Origin: Phycisphaerae bacterium
GTDB lineage: Bacteria; Planctomycetota; Phycisphaerae; Phycisphaerales; SM1A02
Assembly (NCBI GenBank): GCA_016795065.1
Contig: JAEUIU010000023.1
Location: forward strand, 1-64,000
DNA length: 64,000 bases
Direction of reading: 5' to 3'
Made by a program: the position numbers and the translations under genes. Positions 28,528 through 38,168 of the stretch are shown one piece after another. A model generated the notes under the pieces. The model worked only from the letters and a program-made list of their open reading frames with translations, searched no databases and was not told the origin of the DNA. Every line of letters starts with the position of its first letter. The stretch's first letter is position 1.

Positions 28528-31500
28528 ATGTCGGTGCAACCCATCGCAGCAGTGTCCATGACACTGGTCCAAGCGCTCCTGAACGTCCTGCCAGAGCAGG
28601 TCGTCCACCGGGGCCTCGGCTACGCGCTCGACCGCGAGCGAGCCGACGACGTGACCATTGAAGGCACCCCGCGCGCTGCCGGCGACACCCTCTCGATGGA
28701 CGGATGGGTCCGCGGGAACGAGCGCTATCGGGTGAAGCTGCGGGTCCACTCAAGCGGCGGGGTGGAGACCTCCTGCACCTGCCCGTTCTTCATCGATCGC
28801 CAACAGCCCTGCAAGCACATCGTCGCCCTGCTTATCGAGGCGTCGGCGCGAGGGTATTGGACGCCCCATCCGCAGTTGCGGATCGCCGCCTTTGGAGCCC
28901 TCAATTCGAAGCTCCCGATCCGCTCGCCCGCCCAGTCCCAGACGCGGGGACGCGGTGCCGGACCTGGCTCGCCCGACGGGAAGATGGGTAGGGGTGGTCG
29001 GCAGTTGCGGGGAGGCGGCGGCCAGCGGGAGTTCATCGAGGGTGAGGAGTGGCGTTCGACGTTGGTGCGGCCGATTCACGGCTCGCCTCCGCCGTTGGTC
29101 TACGCGTTCGCGATGCAGCATTCGCGGCAGCCCTCGGCGATGGTGGACGTCTTCAAGCGTCATTACGGCCATAAGGGGCACATCCGCCTGTCGCGGGTCG
29201 ACATGGAAACGGTGCTCGGCGAGGGGCTGAAGCTCGACGCCACCGACAAGGCGATCATTGACGAGATCCGTCGCGGCGATGAGTTGGCCAAGTCGCGGAC
29301 GTGGCTCCGTCCCGAAGACGATCCGATCGTCCCGTTGGTGAAGGCCATCGCGTCGGCAGGGCGACTGCATGCCCGCCTCGATCGCATGCGCCTCGGTCCG
29401 GCCTATCGATGGGATGGCGATGTGGGTTGGACCGCCGAGGTCCATGTCGAGCCGATTCCGCCCGAGCCGCCGCGCAGCGAGCGTTTCTCGCGCGGTCGAC
29501 GTCGTCGTCGCGATCGGCGTCGTCTGCACTCAAACAATCCGCCACCGCAGCAGCGGTTCGGCGAGACGCCGGTGGCGCCCGAAGTCCCGGTTGACCGACC
29601 ACATTCGGAGCAGGACAGGACCGCCGAGCATCGAGGAGCACGGCAGGTGGAGGCGAGCCTGCCCGAGCAGGCCCGTCCGATTGCGCCGCCGACCAAGAAG
29701 CTCTCCGGTAACGCGTCCTGGCTCGAGATGCTCGCCGACGAGCTTGAGCCGTTGCCCGAGACGCCGGTTGTCGGGGCCGAGACCGGCGAGAAGCGGGACG
29801 AGCATTCCGACGCCGAATTGGAAGGCCGTGGGGTCGAGCGACACGACGAGGAGCTCTTTGATCGGGACGAGCGCGACGGGGACGGGTCTGAGGAGGGTGC
29901 CGCGGAATCCTACGGCGACGAGGATCAGGCTGACGAGCGGGCTGAAGATCGCGGAGGAGAGCAGGGCGAAGACGAGCTCGGTGAGGACCGCGATCGCAAT
30001 GAAGCGTCGAGCCGGCATGACGGCCAGTCCAATGGCAACGCCGCGGCGGCCGATCCCAATCCGCTCGCTCGCGGCATGCGCATCTTCGTCAAGCTGATTG
30101 CCGAGGGGCGCAACCCTGTCTCCTGCATGCGGCCGCTGCGGGCCCAGGTCGGTTCGCTTCTTTTCGTCGATCGGCTCATCGTGCGACCGAAACCAGGCCC
30201 GTCCGGCTCGACGCGCGGAAGCTTCGGCTGGAGCCGTGACGCACTGTTGCGCGACGGCGTGCGCACCGTTTCCACCGACGAGATCCGCTCCGTTCTCGAC
30301 GGCATTCGTCACGGCGACTATCAACCCGAAGCTCCTGAAGGCGCAAGTGGCGCGCTGGTCATCGACCCGCGCATCGGACTCACCTTCTTCCGCGCTGCGC
30401 CCGAGCCGGTCGTTCGCCTCGACAGCGGCGGAAAGCGAGTGACCGTCGATGTGCAGCCACTCGCCCGCTATCGCGATCCGGATCCGGCGCCCAATGGCGA
30501 AGAGGTCATCGTCGACCGCGATGCTCGCGAGCACAAGATCATCGACAGCGGTGAGTTCGCGATGCATGTGCCCTATCCGATGCGCTCCCGCGAGGCGGCC
30601 CTCAACCGTGACATCGAACGGCTCGTGCGCGACTCCCACGGTTCCGGCGATGCCCAGTTGCGCATCCCGCGTCATGCCCTTCCGAAGTTCATCGCGGCCG
30701 CGGGCAAGGCCGGCGTTGCCGTCGAGATGGCGAAGGCTCCGGCCCGCCTCGGCGGATCGTGGTCGGTCCAGATCAAGAGCGGCACCGACTGGTTCGAGCT
30801 CACTGGCGAACTGGTCACGCCGGAAGGCACGATCCCGCTGCGCGAACTGGTCGAGGCAGCCAAGCGGCAACCCGACGCGATCGAGGTGCTGACCCTTGCC
30901 GACGGCACGTCGGTCGTGGTGCCGGCTCGACTGCGGGCGGTGCTCAAGCGTCTCTCGGCGCTCCTCGCCTCTCGCGACAAGAGCGAGGGCCTGCGATTCG
31001 GCCGGGCCGAGGCGCTCCTGCTCGACGAGGCCCTCGAGGGCGCCGAGGTGCGCAGCGAGGACGATGCATTCATCGACCTCCGCTCGCGCTTGCAGAAGTT
31101 CGACCGGGCCGAGCCGCGCGAGCCGACGGCCACCTTCCGCGGGACCTTGCGCGACTATCAGAAGGCCGGGCTCGGCTGGTTCGAGGCCCTGCGCGGGCTT
31201 GAGTTCGGCGGCTGCCTGGCCGACGAGATGGGCTTGGGCAAGACGATCCAAGTGTTAGCCATGCTGCTGCATCGCAAGGCCGAACTGGCCGGCGACAAGT
31301 CGCGGGCCTGTTCGATCATCGTGGTGCCCCGCTCGCTGGTTCGCAACTGGATCGACGAGGCGTCGCGCTTCGCGCCGTCGCTGCGAGTCATCGATCTTTC
31401 GCACGGCAAGCGCACGCTCGACGCGAAGACCTTCGCGAGCTGTGACGTTGCCCTGATGACCTACGGGACGATCCTGCGGGACGTGGAGACGCTGTCGAAG

Positions 31501-33243
31501 CGCACGTTCGACTACGTGATCCTCGACGAAGCCCAGGCGATCAAGAACGCCGACGCCCGCACCAGCAAGGCGGCGAAGCAACTCAAGGCCAATCATCGCC
31601 TGGCCCTCACCGGCACGCCGATCGAGAACCACCTTGGCGAACTCTGGAGCCTGATGGAGTTCCTGAATCAGGGCGCCACCTCGCGATTCGAGGGGCTCGC
31701 CGGGCGCGGCGACCCGGACGACCTGGGCATGGTCCGTCGGGCCGTACAGCCGTTCATCCTGCGGCGCACCAAGCGCGAGGTCGCGAAGGAACTTCCCGAG
31801 CGCATCGAGCAGACGCTGCCCTGCGAGATGACCGAGGAGCAGGAGAAGCACTACAACCAACTGCTGGCCAAGATCCGCAGCGACCTGCTCGATCAGGTCG
31901 AACGGATCGGCATCGGCAAGGCCCGCATGGCCATCCTCGAGGGACTGTTGCGCCTTCGACAGATCTCCTGTCACCCGGTGCTCGTCGACCGGGCCCGGTT
32001 CGACGCCGGATCGGGCAAGCTCGAGGCGCTCCTGCCCATGCTTGAGGAGTCGCACGAGGAAGGCCGCAAGACGCTGGTCTTCTCGCAGTTCACGAGCTTC
32101 CTCGCCCTGGTGCGGGCTGAGCTCGATGACCGCAAGATTCCCTACGAGTATCTCGACGGCGGCACGACCGACCGCGCCGAACGCGTCAAGCACTTTGCCG
32201 AGGACGAGGGCTGTTCGGTCTTCCTGCTCAGCCTCAAGGCCGGCGGCGTCGGTCTCAATCTCCAGGCCGCCGAACGGGTCGTGCTGCTGGACCCGTGGTG
32301 GAACCCCGCGGTCGAGGCCCAAGCGATCGATCGTGCCCACCGCATCGGGCAGCACCGCACCGTCCACGCCCTGCGTTTCGTCAGCGTCGGCACGGTCGAG
32401 GAACGGGTCCTCGAGATGCAGGCCCGCAAGCGTACCCTTGCCGATGCGATTCTCGGCGAGGACGCCGGACCGCTCGGCTCCCTTACGCGCGAGGACCTTG
32501 AGTTCCTCTTGCGTCCGGTGAGTGCGAACCCGGTGAAGGACGTGACCGATGCCCAGGCAGCCGAGCGCGCCGCCACGAAGGCTGCCTCGAAAGCGACGTC
32601 AACGGCCGGTTCGCGTGCGGGCCAACGTGTGGACATGCGTGAGGACAAGATTGCGCCGAGCGATCCTGCCGCAGAGTCGAACCCTGCGGAGGCTGGTCGT
32701 GGATTCGTCGGGTCCGCTTTGGATCAGGATGACGATGGCGATCCCGTGCCGGCGCCGGCCGGAAAGGCGAGAGCCAAGTCATCGCTCTCGATGGCATCGC
32801 TTACGCCAGTGGTTTCGGCGCGATCTGCCCCGGCAACCGAAGCGCCGTCGATGTCGGCTCCGCTTGTGACGCCAACGCTCACCTCAAAAACGGCCGCGCC
32901 GATGGCATCGAAGGCAACCCTGAAGCCCACCCTGAAACCAACCCCGAAACCTGCTTCGAAGCCCGCCCCGACGGCGATATCGAAGCCCACGTCGAAGCCA
33001 GCCGCGAAAGTGGCTGCAAAGCCCGCACCGAAGCTCCTGAAGTCCTCCGCAAAGCCGATTACCAAGAGCACCGCGACGGGCGCATCGAAGGCTACGGTGA
33101 AGAAGGCCGCCCCGGCAGTCGTGAAGAAGAAGGTTGCCGCAGCGCCCGTCAAGGCTTCCCCGAAGGTCGTCAAGAAGACGCTGAAGAAGGTCGCTCCGAA
33201 GGCGAGCGCGAAGTCGGCGGCGAAGAGCGTCAAGCGGCGCTGA
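28528..33243 (+). CDS. SWIM zinc finger-SNF2 helicase with acidic insert and histone-H1-like tail
   Basis: 1571 residues from ATG 28528, chosen for the GAGGAAG ribosome-binding site 8 bases upstream. A SWIM zinc finger (Cys83, Cys85, Cys95, His97; CTC then CKH) is at the N-terminus. A strongly acidic low-complexity insert covers about residues 424-500. The SNF2 core has motif I DEMGLGKT at 899-906, motif II DEAQ at 1000-1003, motif III LALTGTPIEN, and in the second lobe VFSQFTSFLALVRAELDDRK and QAIDRAHRIGQ. This domain set matches bacterial DEAD/DEAH box/SNF2 ATPases such as RapA-like and HepA-like DNA translocases. Beyond about residue 1460 the tail is Lys/Pro/Ala-rich (KPTLKPTPKPASKPAP, VVKKTLKKVAPKASAK), like linker histone H1 C-termini. 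Typical relatives are nearer 1000-1100 residues. Confidence 0.92.
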   Translation: MSVQPIAAVSMTLVQALLNVLPEQVVHRGLGYALDRERADDVTIEGTPRAAGDTLSMDGWVRGNERYRVKLRVHSSGGVETSCTCPFFIDRQQPCKHIVALLIEASARGYWTPHPQLRIAAFGALNSKLPIRSPAQSQTRGRGAGPGSPDGKMGRGGRQLRGGGGQREFIEGEEWRSTLVRPIHGSPPPLVYAFAMQHSRQPSAMVDVFKRHYGHKGHIRLSRVDMETVLGEGLKLDATDKAIIDEIRRGDELAKSRTWLRPEDDPIVPLVKAIASAGRLHARLDRMRLGPAYRWDGDVGWTAEVHVEPIPPEPPRSERFSRGRRRRRDRRRLHSNNPPPQQRFGETPVAPEVPVDRPHSEQDRTAEHRGARQVEASLPEQARPIAPPTKKLSGNASWLEMLADELEPLPETPVVGAETGEKRDEHSDAELEGRGVERHDEELFDRDERDGDGSEEGAAESYGDEDQADERAEDRGGEQGEDELGEDRDRNEASSRHDGQSNGNAAAADPNPLARGMRIFVKLIAEGRNPVSCMRPLRAQVGSLLFVDRLIVRPKPGPSGSTRGSFGWSRDALLRDGVRTVSTDEIRSVLDGIRHGDYQPEAPEGASGALVIDPRIGLTFFRAAPEPVVRLDSGGKRVTVDVQPLARYRDPDPAPNGEEVIVDRDAREHKIIDSGEFAMHVPYPMRSREAALNRDIERLVRDSHGSGDAQLRIPRHALPKFIAAAGKAGVAVEMAKAPARLGGSWSVQIKSGTDWFELTGELVTPEGTIPLRELVEAAKRQPDAIEVLTLADGTSVVVPARLRAVLKRLSALLASRDKSEGLRFGRAEALLLDEALEGAEVRSEDDAFIDLRSRLQKFDRAEPREPTATFRGTLRDYQKAGLGWFEALRGLEFGGCLADEMGLGKTIQVLAMLLHRKAELAGDKSRACSIIVVPRSLVRNWIDEASRFAPSLRVIDLSHGKRTLDAKTFASCDVALMTYGTILRDVETLSKRTFDYVILDEAQAIKNADARTSKAAKQLKANHRLALTGTPIENHLGELWSLMEFLNQGATSRFEGLAGRGDPDDLGMVRRAVQPFILRRTKREVAKELPERIEQTLPCEMTEEQEKHYNQLLAKIRSDLLDQVERIGIGKARMAILEGLLRLRQISCHPVLVDRARFDAGSGKLEALLPMLEESHEEGRKTLVFSQFTSFLALVRAELDDRKIPYEYLDGGTTDRAERVKHFAEDEGCSVFLLSLKAGGVGLNLQAAERVVLLDPWWNPAVEAQAIDRAHRIGQHRTVHALRFVSVGTVEERVLEMQARKRTLADAILGEDAGPLGSLTREDLEFLLRPVSANPVKDVTDAQAAERAATKAASKATSTAGSRAGQRVDMREDKIAPSDPAAESNPAEAGRGFVGSALDQDDDGDPVPAPAGKARAKSSLSMASLTPVVSARSAPATEAPSMSAPLVTPTLTSKTAAPMASKATLKPTLKPTPKPASKPAPTAISKPTSKPAAKVAAKPAPKLLKSSAKPITKSTATGASKATVKKAAPAVVKKKVAAAPVKASPKVVKKTLKKVAPKASAKSAAKSVKRR

Positions 33244-33293
33244 CGGGTTGAGGTCGGCCGTCTGGTTCAAGTCCCTCGTTCGAAGGAGTCACC

Positions 33294-33839
33294 ATGAACG
33301 CTCCCGCCATCGGACTCTCGAGTGCCAGCTGCCCCGCGTTCGTCGAGGTGCAGCGATTCCGTCAGCCTTGGTTGATTGCGATCATCCTTGGCGTTGCGGG
33401 CCTCCTCTGGTGGGGATTCATCGCTCAGATCGTGCTGGGGCAACCGTGGGGTTCGAAGCCCGCGCCAGATGCGATGCTGTGGGTACTCTTCCTTCTGATT
33501 GGCATCGGCTTTCCCGCCCTCTTCGCCTTTGGATCGATGCGGACCACGCTCGACGGCGATGGAGTCCTGATTCGCTACATGTGGGTCGTGAAGCGTCGCA
33601 TTGCCTGCCGTGACATTCGCAGCGCCTCCGCGGTCACCTATCACCCGATCATGGATTACGGCGGTTGGGGCGTGCGCTGGAGCTTCAAGGGATGGTGCTA
33701 CAACGTGAGCGGAAACCGCGGCGTGACCTTGGCACTCGCAAACGGCTCGTCGGTCCTGATCGGTTCGCAGCGGCCGGAGGAACTGGCCGAGGCGATCGCT
33801 ATGAAGACCACCGCGCCTGAGGATAGGATTCGACCATGA
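33294..33839 (+). CDS. Small membrane protein with PH-like C-terminal domain, uncharacterised
   Basis: 181 residues; AAGGAG lies 6 bases before the ATG. Two membrane segments (LIAIILGVAGLLWWGFIAQI, AMLWVLFLLIGIGFPALFAF) are followed by a soluble beta-rich part. The latter has GWGVRWSFKGWCYNVSGNRG and VLIGSQRPEELAEAI, a pattern seen in uncharacterised bacterial PH-like membrane proteins. The stop overlaps the next start by four bases (ATGA), so it is translationally coupled to the downstream gene. Confidence 0.8.
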   Translation: MNAPAIGLSSASCPAFVEVQRFRQPWLIAIILGVAGLLWWGFIAQIVLGQPWGSKPAPDAMLWVLFLLIGIGFPALFAFGSMRTTLDGDGVLIRYMWVVKRRIACRDIRSASAVTYHPIMDYGGWGVRWSFKGWCYNVSGNRGVTLALANGSSVLIGSQRPEELAEAIAMKTTAPEDRIRP

Positions 33840-35254
33840 CGATCCCGGCCATCAAGGTCCTCTCGCAAGCGCTGCTCGCGTCGGCATGGGCGCAGCTTCT
33901 GGCACCACAAGGCGAACCGAAGGCAGTGCCGAAGCCCACGCCATCGCTTGTTGGCATCACCGAGTCACGAGATGCGATCGAGCCCGGCTATTACACGGTG
34001 GCCATTTCCGCCGAGGCCGAGGCCGACCCCGCATGGAAGGCGGTCGCCGACGCCCTCGTCGCCAAGCACGGCGGTGAACGAATGGTCGCCCGAGTCACCT
34101 TCGATGCGGCCAAGCCCGAGTCGCTCATCCAGCCGATTCGAAGCGCCGAGTCCCGACTGCTGGCCGTTGTCCTCAAGCCCGAGCAGGCCGGTCGGGCGTT
34201 CGTCGGTGGACTCCATCGGGCGATGCGGAAGATCGACGAGGATCCACGGTCGGACCTGCGGTGGGGGGTGATTACGGCTCGCACGGCGGCGGGGGCCATG
34301 CGCCTTGTCACCGACACCAAGCCGCTCGTTGCCCGTCACGCGCTGGGAACGGCCGATTTTCCGATGGGGATCTTCGCCAGCGCGGTGTGGTGGAGCGAGG
34401 AGAGCGCCTGGCACTTCACGATGCACGAGGAGTCGGAAGGCGAGCCGGCGTCACCAGGCACGGCGAAGACGGAACGGAAGACGACCTCGCGAACTCTCGA
34501 TCAAGATTCGATCGGCAAGGCGGTCGCCGATGCCATCAATACCCGGCAGATCGATCTCGTGCTCACCGGCGGTCATGCCACCGAACGGGGTCTTGAGCTC
34601 GGCTTTCGAAAGCCGGCCGGCCGGCTCGGCCCCAAGGACGGGGCGATCGCCATCACCTGCATCGACGGCGCAGTGCTGGACATCAACAATGAGTCCCCCA
34701 AAGCCTGGATTGGTGTCGGCAACTGCCTGATCGGGAACGTCGATGGCCCGGACAGCGCGGCGGCGATGCTGGTTGAGGACTTCGGAGTGCGGGCTCACGT
34801 CGGCTATGTCGTGGTCACCTGGTTCGGCCGGGCCGGATGGGGCACGCTGAAGTGGTTTACGGAGAAGCCCGGCGCCCACACGCTGCATGCTGCGTGGACC
34901 TACAACAACGATGCGATCATCGATGAACTGGTGCGGCGTTGGCCTCAGCTTGCGGAGATGAACATTGGCGACGTCACCTTCGAGGGCTGGCTTGAGAACG
35001 ACCCGGATCGTTTCGCGGCAGCGGTGCGCCGTGAGGCGGGTGATCTTGTGCCCGAGGAAGAGCTCAAGGACCTGACCGGACTTTTTTGGGACCGCGATGC
35101 GGTCAGCTACATCGGCGACCCGACCTGGGACATCCGTTCCGGACCGCAACCCTCGTCGGAACCGATCACCTCGATGCCGACGGTTCCGGTCGGCGGCGGC
35201 CCTACCAAGTCGACGCTGACGCCGGAGCCGTCCGGATCGCCCACTCGCCCCTGA
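33836..35254 (+). CDS. Secreted protein of unknown function with possible clan CD peptidase residues
   Basis: 472 residues. The N-terminus is weakly signal-like (IKVLSQALLASAWAQLLAP). The central region shows LVLTGGHATERGLELGF (His247), then AWIGVGNCLIGNVDGPDSAA (Cys297), then AHVGYVVVTWFGRAGWGTLK and ends with SYIGDPTWD. A His-Gly/His-x-T element followed by a Cys and a final YxGDP resembles C25/gingipain-like clan CD folds, but His and Cys contexts are not canonical. The Pro/Ser/Thr-rich tail is low complexity. Coupled to the upstream membrane protein. Function is unassigned. Confidence 0.7.
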   Translation: MTIPAIKVLSQALLASAWAQLLAPQGEPKAVPKPTPSLVGITESRDAIEPGYYTVAISAEAEADPAWKAVADALVAKHGGERMVARVTFDAAKPESLIQPIRSAESRLLAVVLKPEQAGRAFVGGLHRAMRKIDEDPRSDLRWGVITARTAAGAMRLVTDTKPLVARHALGTADFPMGIFASAVWWSEESAWHFTMHEESEGEPASPGTAKTERKTTSRTLDQDSIGKAVADAINTRQIDLVLTGGHATERGLELGFRKPAGRLGPKDGAIAITCIDGAVLDINNESPKAWIGVGNCLIGNVDGPDSAAAMLVEDFGVRAHVGYVVVTWFGRAGWGTLKWFTEKPGAHTLHAAWTYNNDAIIDELVRRWPQLAEMNIGDVTFEGWLENDPDRFAAAVRREAGDLVPEEELKDLTGLFWDRDAVSYIGDPTWDIRSGPQPSSEPITSMPTVPVGGGPTKSTLTPEPSGSPTRP

Positions 35255-35281
35255 TGGTGACCTGCCGAGGTGAGCGAATCG

Positions 35282-36031
35282 TTAGCCATCGCTGGCAGGC
35301 TTCTTGCCGCCGCCGCTTCCGCCGCCGCTGCTCAGCCGGCGATCGATGCTTCCCGAGCCGGCGCCGGTCAGAAAGAGGCCGAACGCGAGTGCGAAGAGGG
35401 CGACCTGGCTTGAGTAGCGGGTGAAACCGTCGACGGGCATCCCGATGACCATCGTTGAGAGCACCTGGTCGTAGCTGGTCAGGTAGAACGCTACTCCCAT
35501 CGTCACTGCGAGTCCCAGGCCCCACATTCGGGTGAAGAGGCCGAGGACGAGACAAATGCCGCCGACAAACTCGGTCACCGCAGCCAGCCAGGCAAGCCAA
35601 GTCTGGTAGGGCCAGCCGGCCTTGTCGACCATGATCGTGACCCGGTGCAGGGCGCGGGCCTTCACCGGCTCGCCGGCGACGGGAGGCGCCGTGGTTGCGC
35701 CGTCAGAGGGCTTGGCGGGCGGATTGGTGACCGGCGTTTCGTCGGTGGTCGGCTTCGAAGGGGCCGCGGGATCAACGACTTTTGGAGGTGCCGCCTGTCC
35801 CACAAGGGGGTTTGCAAGGGCGACCGCCGGCGGGATGCCGCTCTGGCTGCCGGTCAGCGAGTTCGACGACGAGGCGATGACGCTCAATTCGCGGAGTCGC
35901 TTGGCCTCCTCGCCGGAGAACTCCGCCTCCTTCATGAGCTTGTTGTAGCCCGCAGGGATGAACACTGCAGCGAGAACAAGCCGGGCGAGAAGCGGGACGA
36001 CGTTGAGGGCGGCGGACTGGCTGAGGGACAT
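35282..36031 (-). CDS. DoxX family membrane protein
   Basis: 249 residues. Helix 1 with the DoxX pattern is VPLLARLVLAAVFIPAGYNK. The remaining helices (WLAWLAAVTEFVGGICLVLG, LGLAVTMGVAFYLTSYDQVL, VALFALAFGLFLTGAGSGSI) follow an insert of about 100 residues rich in Pro/Thr/Ala after helix 1. Usual DoxX proteins are about 130-170 residues, so the insert and Gly-rich tail account for the excess. The family is linked to thiol/redox stress and quinol oxidase partners; no partner is adjacent. Confidence 0.87.
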   Translation of the reverse strand: MSLSQSAALNVVPLLARLVLAAVFIPAGYNKLMKEAEFSGEEAKRLRELSVIASSSNSLTGSQSGIPPAVALANPLVGQAAPPKVVDPAAPSKPTTDETPVTNPPAKPSDGATTAPPVAGEPVKARALHRVTIMVDKAGWPYQTWLAWLAAVTEFVGGICLVLGLFTRMWGLGLAVTMGVAFYLTSYDQVLSTMVIGMPVDGFTRYSSQVALFALAFGLFLTGAGSGSIDRRLSSGGGSGGGKKPASDG

Positions 36032-36106
36032 GGAGGTCGATGCCGTACGAACGGGAACGCTCGGGCAGTGATGTTCGAGCGGGAAGGGTACGATGCGGGT
36101 TCGAAC

Positions 36107-36190
36107 GCGGGCGTGGCGAAATTGGCAGACGCATGGGATTTAGGTTCCCATGGGGTAACACCCGTGCAGGTTCAAGTCCTGTCGCCCGCA
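36107..36190 (+). tRNA. tRNA-Leu (anticodon UAG)
   Basis: 84 nt. Acceptor stem GCGGGCG (36107-36113) pairs with CGCCCGC (36183-36189), with discriminator A at 36190. The anticodon stem TGGGA/TCCCA encloses loop TTTAGGT, giving UAG for CUN Leu codons. The long variable arm expected of tRNA-Leu is present (GGGGTAACACCC), and the T arm is GCAGG-TTCAAGT-CCTGT-like. The 3' CCA is not encoded and must be added. Confidence 0.96.
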
Positions 36191-36288
36191 TTGAGCTATC
36201 GGCAGATTCCTCCGATTCGGCTCCCTTTCCGTCCCATCCGAATGGCCACACTGGTCCACATTGGTCCACAATTTGGGCCACGCTTCCG

Positions 36289-37695
36289 ATGCCCCTCCCC
36301 CCGAACGCCGCTTCGACGACCCCCGATCGCCCCTGGTCACCCACGTCGTGGCGGTCTTTCCGGGCCGACCAGCAGCCCGACTATCCCGATCCAGCCGCCG
36401 CCGAGGCGGTCGTGGCGGCTATTGCGAAGCTGCCGCCGCTCGTGACCTCCGGCGAGGTCGAAACGCTGAAGCGGCAACTCGCCGAGGCGGCGCGAGGCGA
36501 GCGGTTCCTCCTTCAGGGTGGCGACTGTGCCGAGAGTTTCGACGCCTGCGACAGCGGCCATACGACGGCCCTCCTCAAGATCCTCCTCCAGATGAGCCTG
36601 GTTCTGACCCACGGCTCGCGGAAGCGGATCATCCGGGTGGGCCGCTTCGCCGGCCAATACGCAAAGCCTCGTTCGAACCCGATGGAAACCAAGGACGGGA
36701 CGACGCTCCCGAGTTACCGCGGCGACATCGTCAATCGGGTTGGGTTCACCTCGGTGGATCGCGTACCCGACCCGATGCTCCTTCTCCGTGGCTACGAACG
36801 GTCGGCCCTGACCCTCAACTTCATCCGGGCCCTCGTCGACGGCGGATTCGCCGACCTTCACCATCCCGACTACTGGGATCTCGATTTCGTTCGCCACTCT
36901 CCGCTCGCCGCCGACTACCAGCGCATCGTCGAGTCGATCGGCGAAAGTCTCCGCTTCATGGAGACGCTCGCCGGCAGCGAGGTCGGACAGATCAACCGCG
37001 TCGACTTTTACACGAGCCATGAGGGCCTGGTCCTTCTTTACGAACAGGCCCAGACCCGCCAAGTGCCGCGCCGCACCGGCTGGTACGACCTCTCCACCCA
37101 TTTCCCGTGGATCGGCGTGCGCACCGCGACCCGCGATTCGGCTCATGTCGAGTACTTCCGCGGCATCGCCAACCCGATCGGCGTCAAGGTAGGCCCCGAG
37201 ACGTCGAGCGAACTGTTAGCGTGGCTGATCGAGACGTTAGACCCTCACCAAGAGCCGGGCCGCCTGGCCCTCATCCATCGCTTCGGGGCCCACAAGATCG
37301 CGAAGTGCCTGCCGCCGCTCCTCCAGACCGTGAAACGAATGGGACGCACGGTCCTCTGGAGTTGCGATCCGATGCACGGCAACACCGAGACGGTAGTGCC
37401 CGCCGAGGGCGACTGGGCCGGCAAGCAGGTCAAGACCCGCAAGTTCATGCACATCCTCGCCGAGCTCGAGCAGGCCTTCGAAATCCACCGTAACGAGGGC
37501 ACGACCCTCGGCGGCGTCCACCTCGAGGTGACCGGCGAGAACGTCACCGAATGCACCGGCGGGGCCCGCGGCCTGAGCGAAGTCGACCTCTCGAAGGCTT
37601 ACGTCTCCCAAGTCGATCCGCGGCTGAACTACGAACAGGCGCTCGAGATGGCGATGCTCATCGCGAGGCGCGCGGCCGGAGTGGGTCGGAGATAG
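36289..37695 (+). CDS. aroF: Class II 3-deoxy-D-arabino-heptulosonate 7-phosphate (DAHP) synthase
   Basis: 468 residues from ATG 36289, after the tRNA; a longer frame through the tRNA is not real. Class II DAHP synthase motifs are RFLLQGGDCAESFD, RVGRFAGQYAKPRS, GDIVNRVGFTSVDRVPDPML, FYTSHEGLVLLYE, RTGWYDLSTHFPWIGVRTAT, GIANPIGVKVGPE and WSCDPMHGNTE. It condenses phosphoenolpyruvate with erythrose 4-phosphate, the first step of the shikimate pathway for aromatic amino acids. Length matches the family (about 450-470). Symbol follows common usage for DAHP synthases; no regulation is visible. Confidence 0.95.
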   Translation: MPLPPNAASTTPDRPWSPTSWRSFRADQQPDYPDPAAAEAVVAAIAKLPPLVTSGEVETLKRQLAEAARGERFLLQGGDCAESFDACDSGHTTALLKILLQMSLVLTHGSRKRIIRVGRFAGQYAKPRSNPMETKDGTTLPSYRGDIVNRVGFTSVDRVPDPMLLLRGYERSALTLNFIRALVDGGFADLHHPDYWDLDFVRHSPLAADYQRIVESIGESLRFMETLAGSEVGQINRVDFYTSHEGLVLLYEQAQTRQVPRRTGWYDLSTHFPWIGVRTATRDSAHVEYFRGIANPIGVKVGPETSSELLAWLIETLDPHQEPGRLALIHRFGAHKIAKCLPPLLQTVKRMGRTVLWSCDPMHGNTETVVPAEGDWAGKQVKTRKFMHILAELEQAFEIHRNEGTTLGGVHLEVTGENVTECTGGARGLSEVDLSKAYVSQVDPRLNYEQALEMAMLIARRAAGVGRR

Positions 37696-38168
37696 CGGAA
37701 CGAATGGAGCGGCATGCGAGAGGTTGGTGGGATCCATGCACCGCTCCATTCGCCTCAGGTTCCTCCCGCCGAGGCCACCTCCCAGCGACAGCGATTCGCC
37801 TCCAGCCGTTCGATGTTCGGTGAACGGCCGAGGAAGGCGGCGACGATTTCGCTGTTGCTCGAGGCGTGGCGCGAGAACGGGAGCGATGCCGTTCTCGCCT
37901 CGGTCATCGAGTCGGCGTGTTCCTCGGGAGCGCATCACGGAGTCGATATCGAATCGATCATCGCGCTGAAGCGGGTGTCGCTGATTCCGTGGATCGGTCC
38001 GAGCGAAACGTTTGCGTTCGACGCCGAAGCCGCGTCACGCGCGTCTCGGCGCGTCGTCGACTTTCGCGGCGTGTCCGGCAACGAAGCCACCCGCGAATTC
38101 GGAGGCCAAGAGCCTCAAGCGCGGCAGGCTCACCGTGGCTCGGCCCCGCTGCTACCATCTCCTCCTTC
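37696..38168 (+). other. Intergenic stretch with one weak open frame
   Basis: 473 bases between DAHP synthase and the ketosynthase pair. A frame from ATG 37714 stays open past 38169 and its middle part (LLLEAWRENGSDAVLASVIE) has plausible GC-rich third positions. However, it has no recognisable domain, no clear ribosome-binding site and would overlap the ketosynthase start by about 90 bases. It may be a degraded or small lineage-specific gene. No RNA or repeat was recognised. Confidence 0.35.

Noticed and set aside
29530-31251. 573-residue open frame on the minus strand
   Set aside because: Antisense to the SNF2 helicase; no domain.
32910-33060. Repetitive Lys-Pro coding stretch as a CRISPR or DNA repeat array
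   Set aside because: It is in-frame low-complexity protein sequence without constant spacers.
36252-36270. Direct repeat TGGTCCACA twice, downstream of the tRNA, as an attachment site
   Set aside because: Only nine bases, no integrase gene nearby and no second copy of the tRNA end seen.
35772-36344. 190-residue open frame running antisense through the tRNA
   Set aside because: Reads through tRNA-Leu and contains the typical tRNA-antisense peptide; not a gene.
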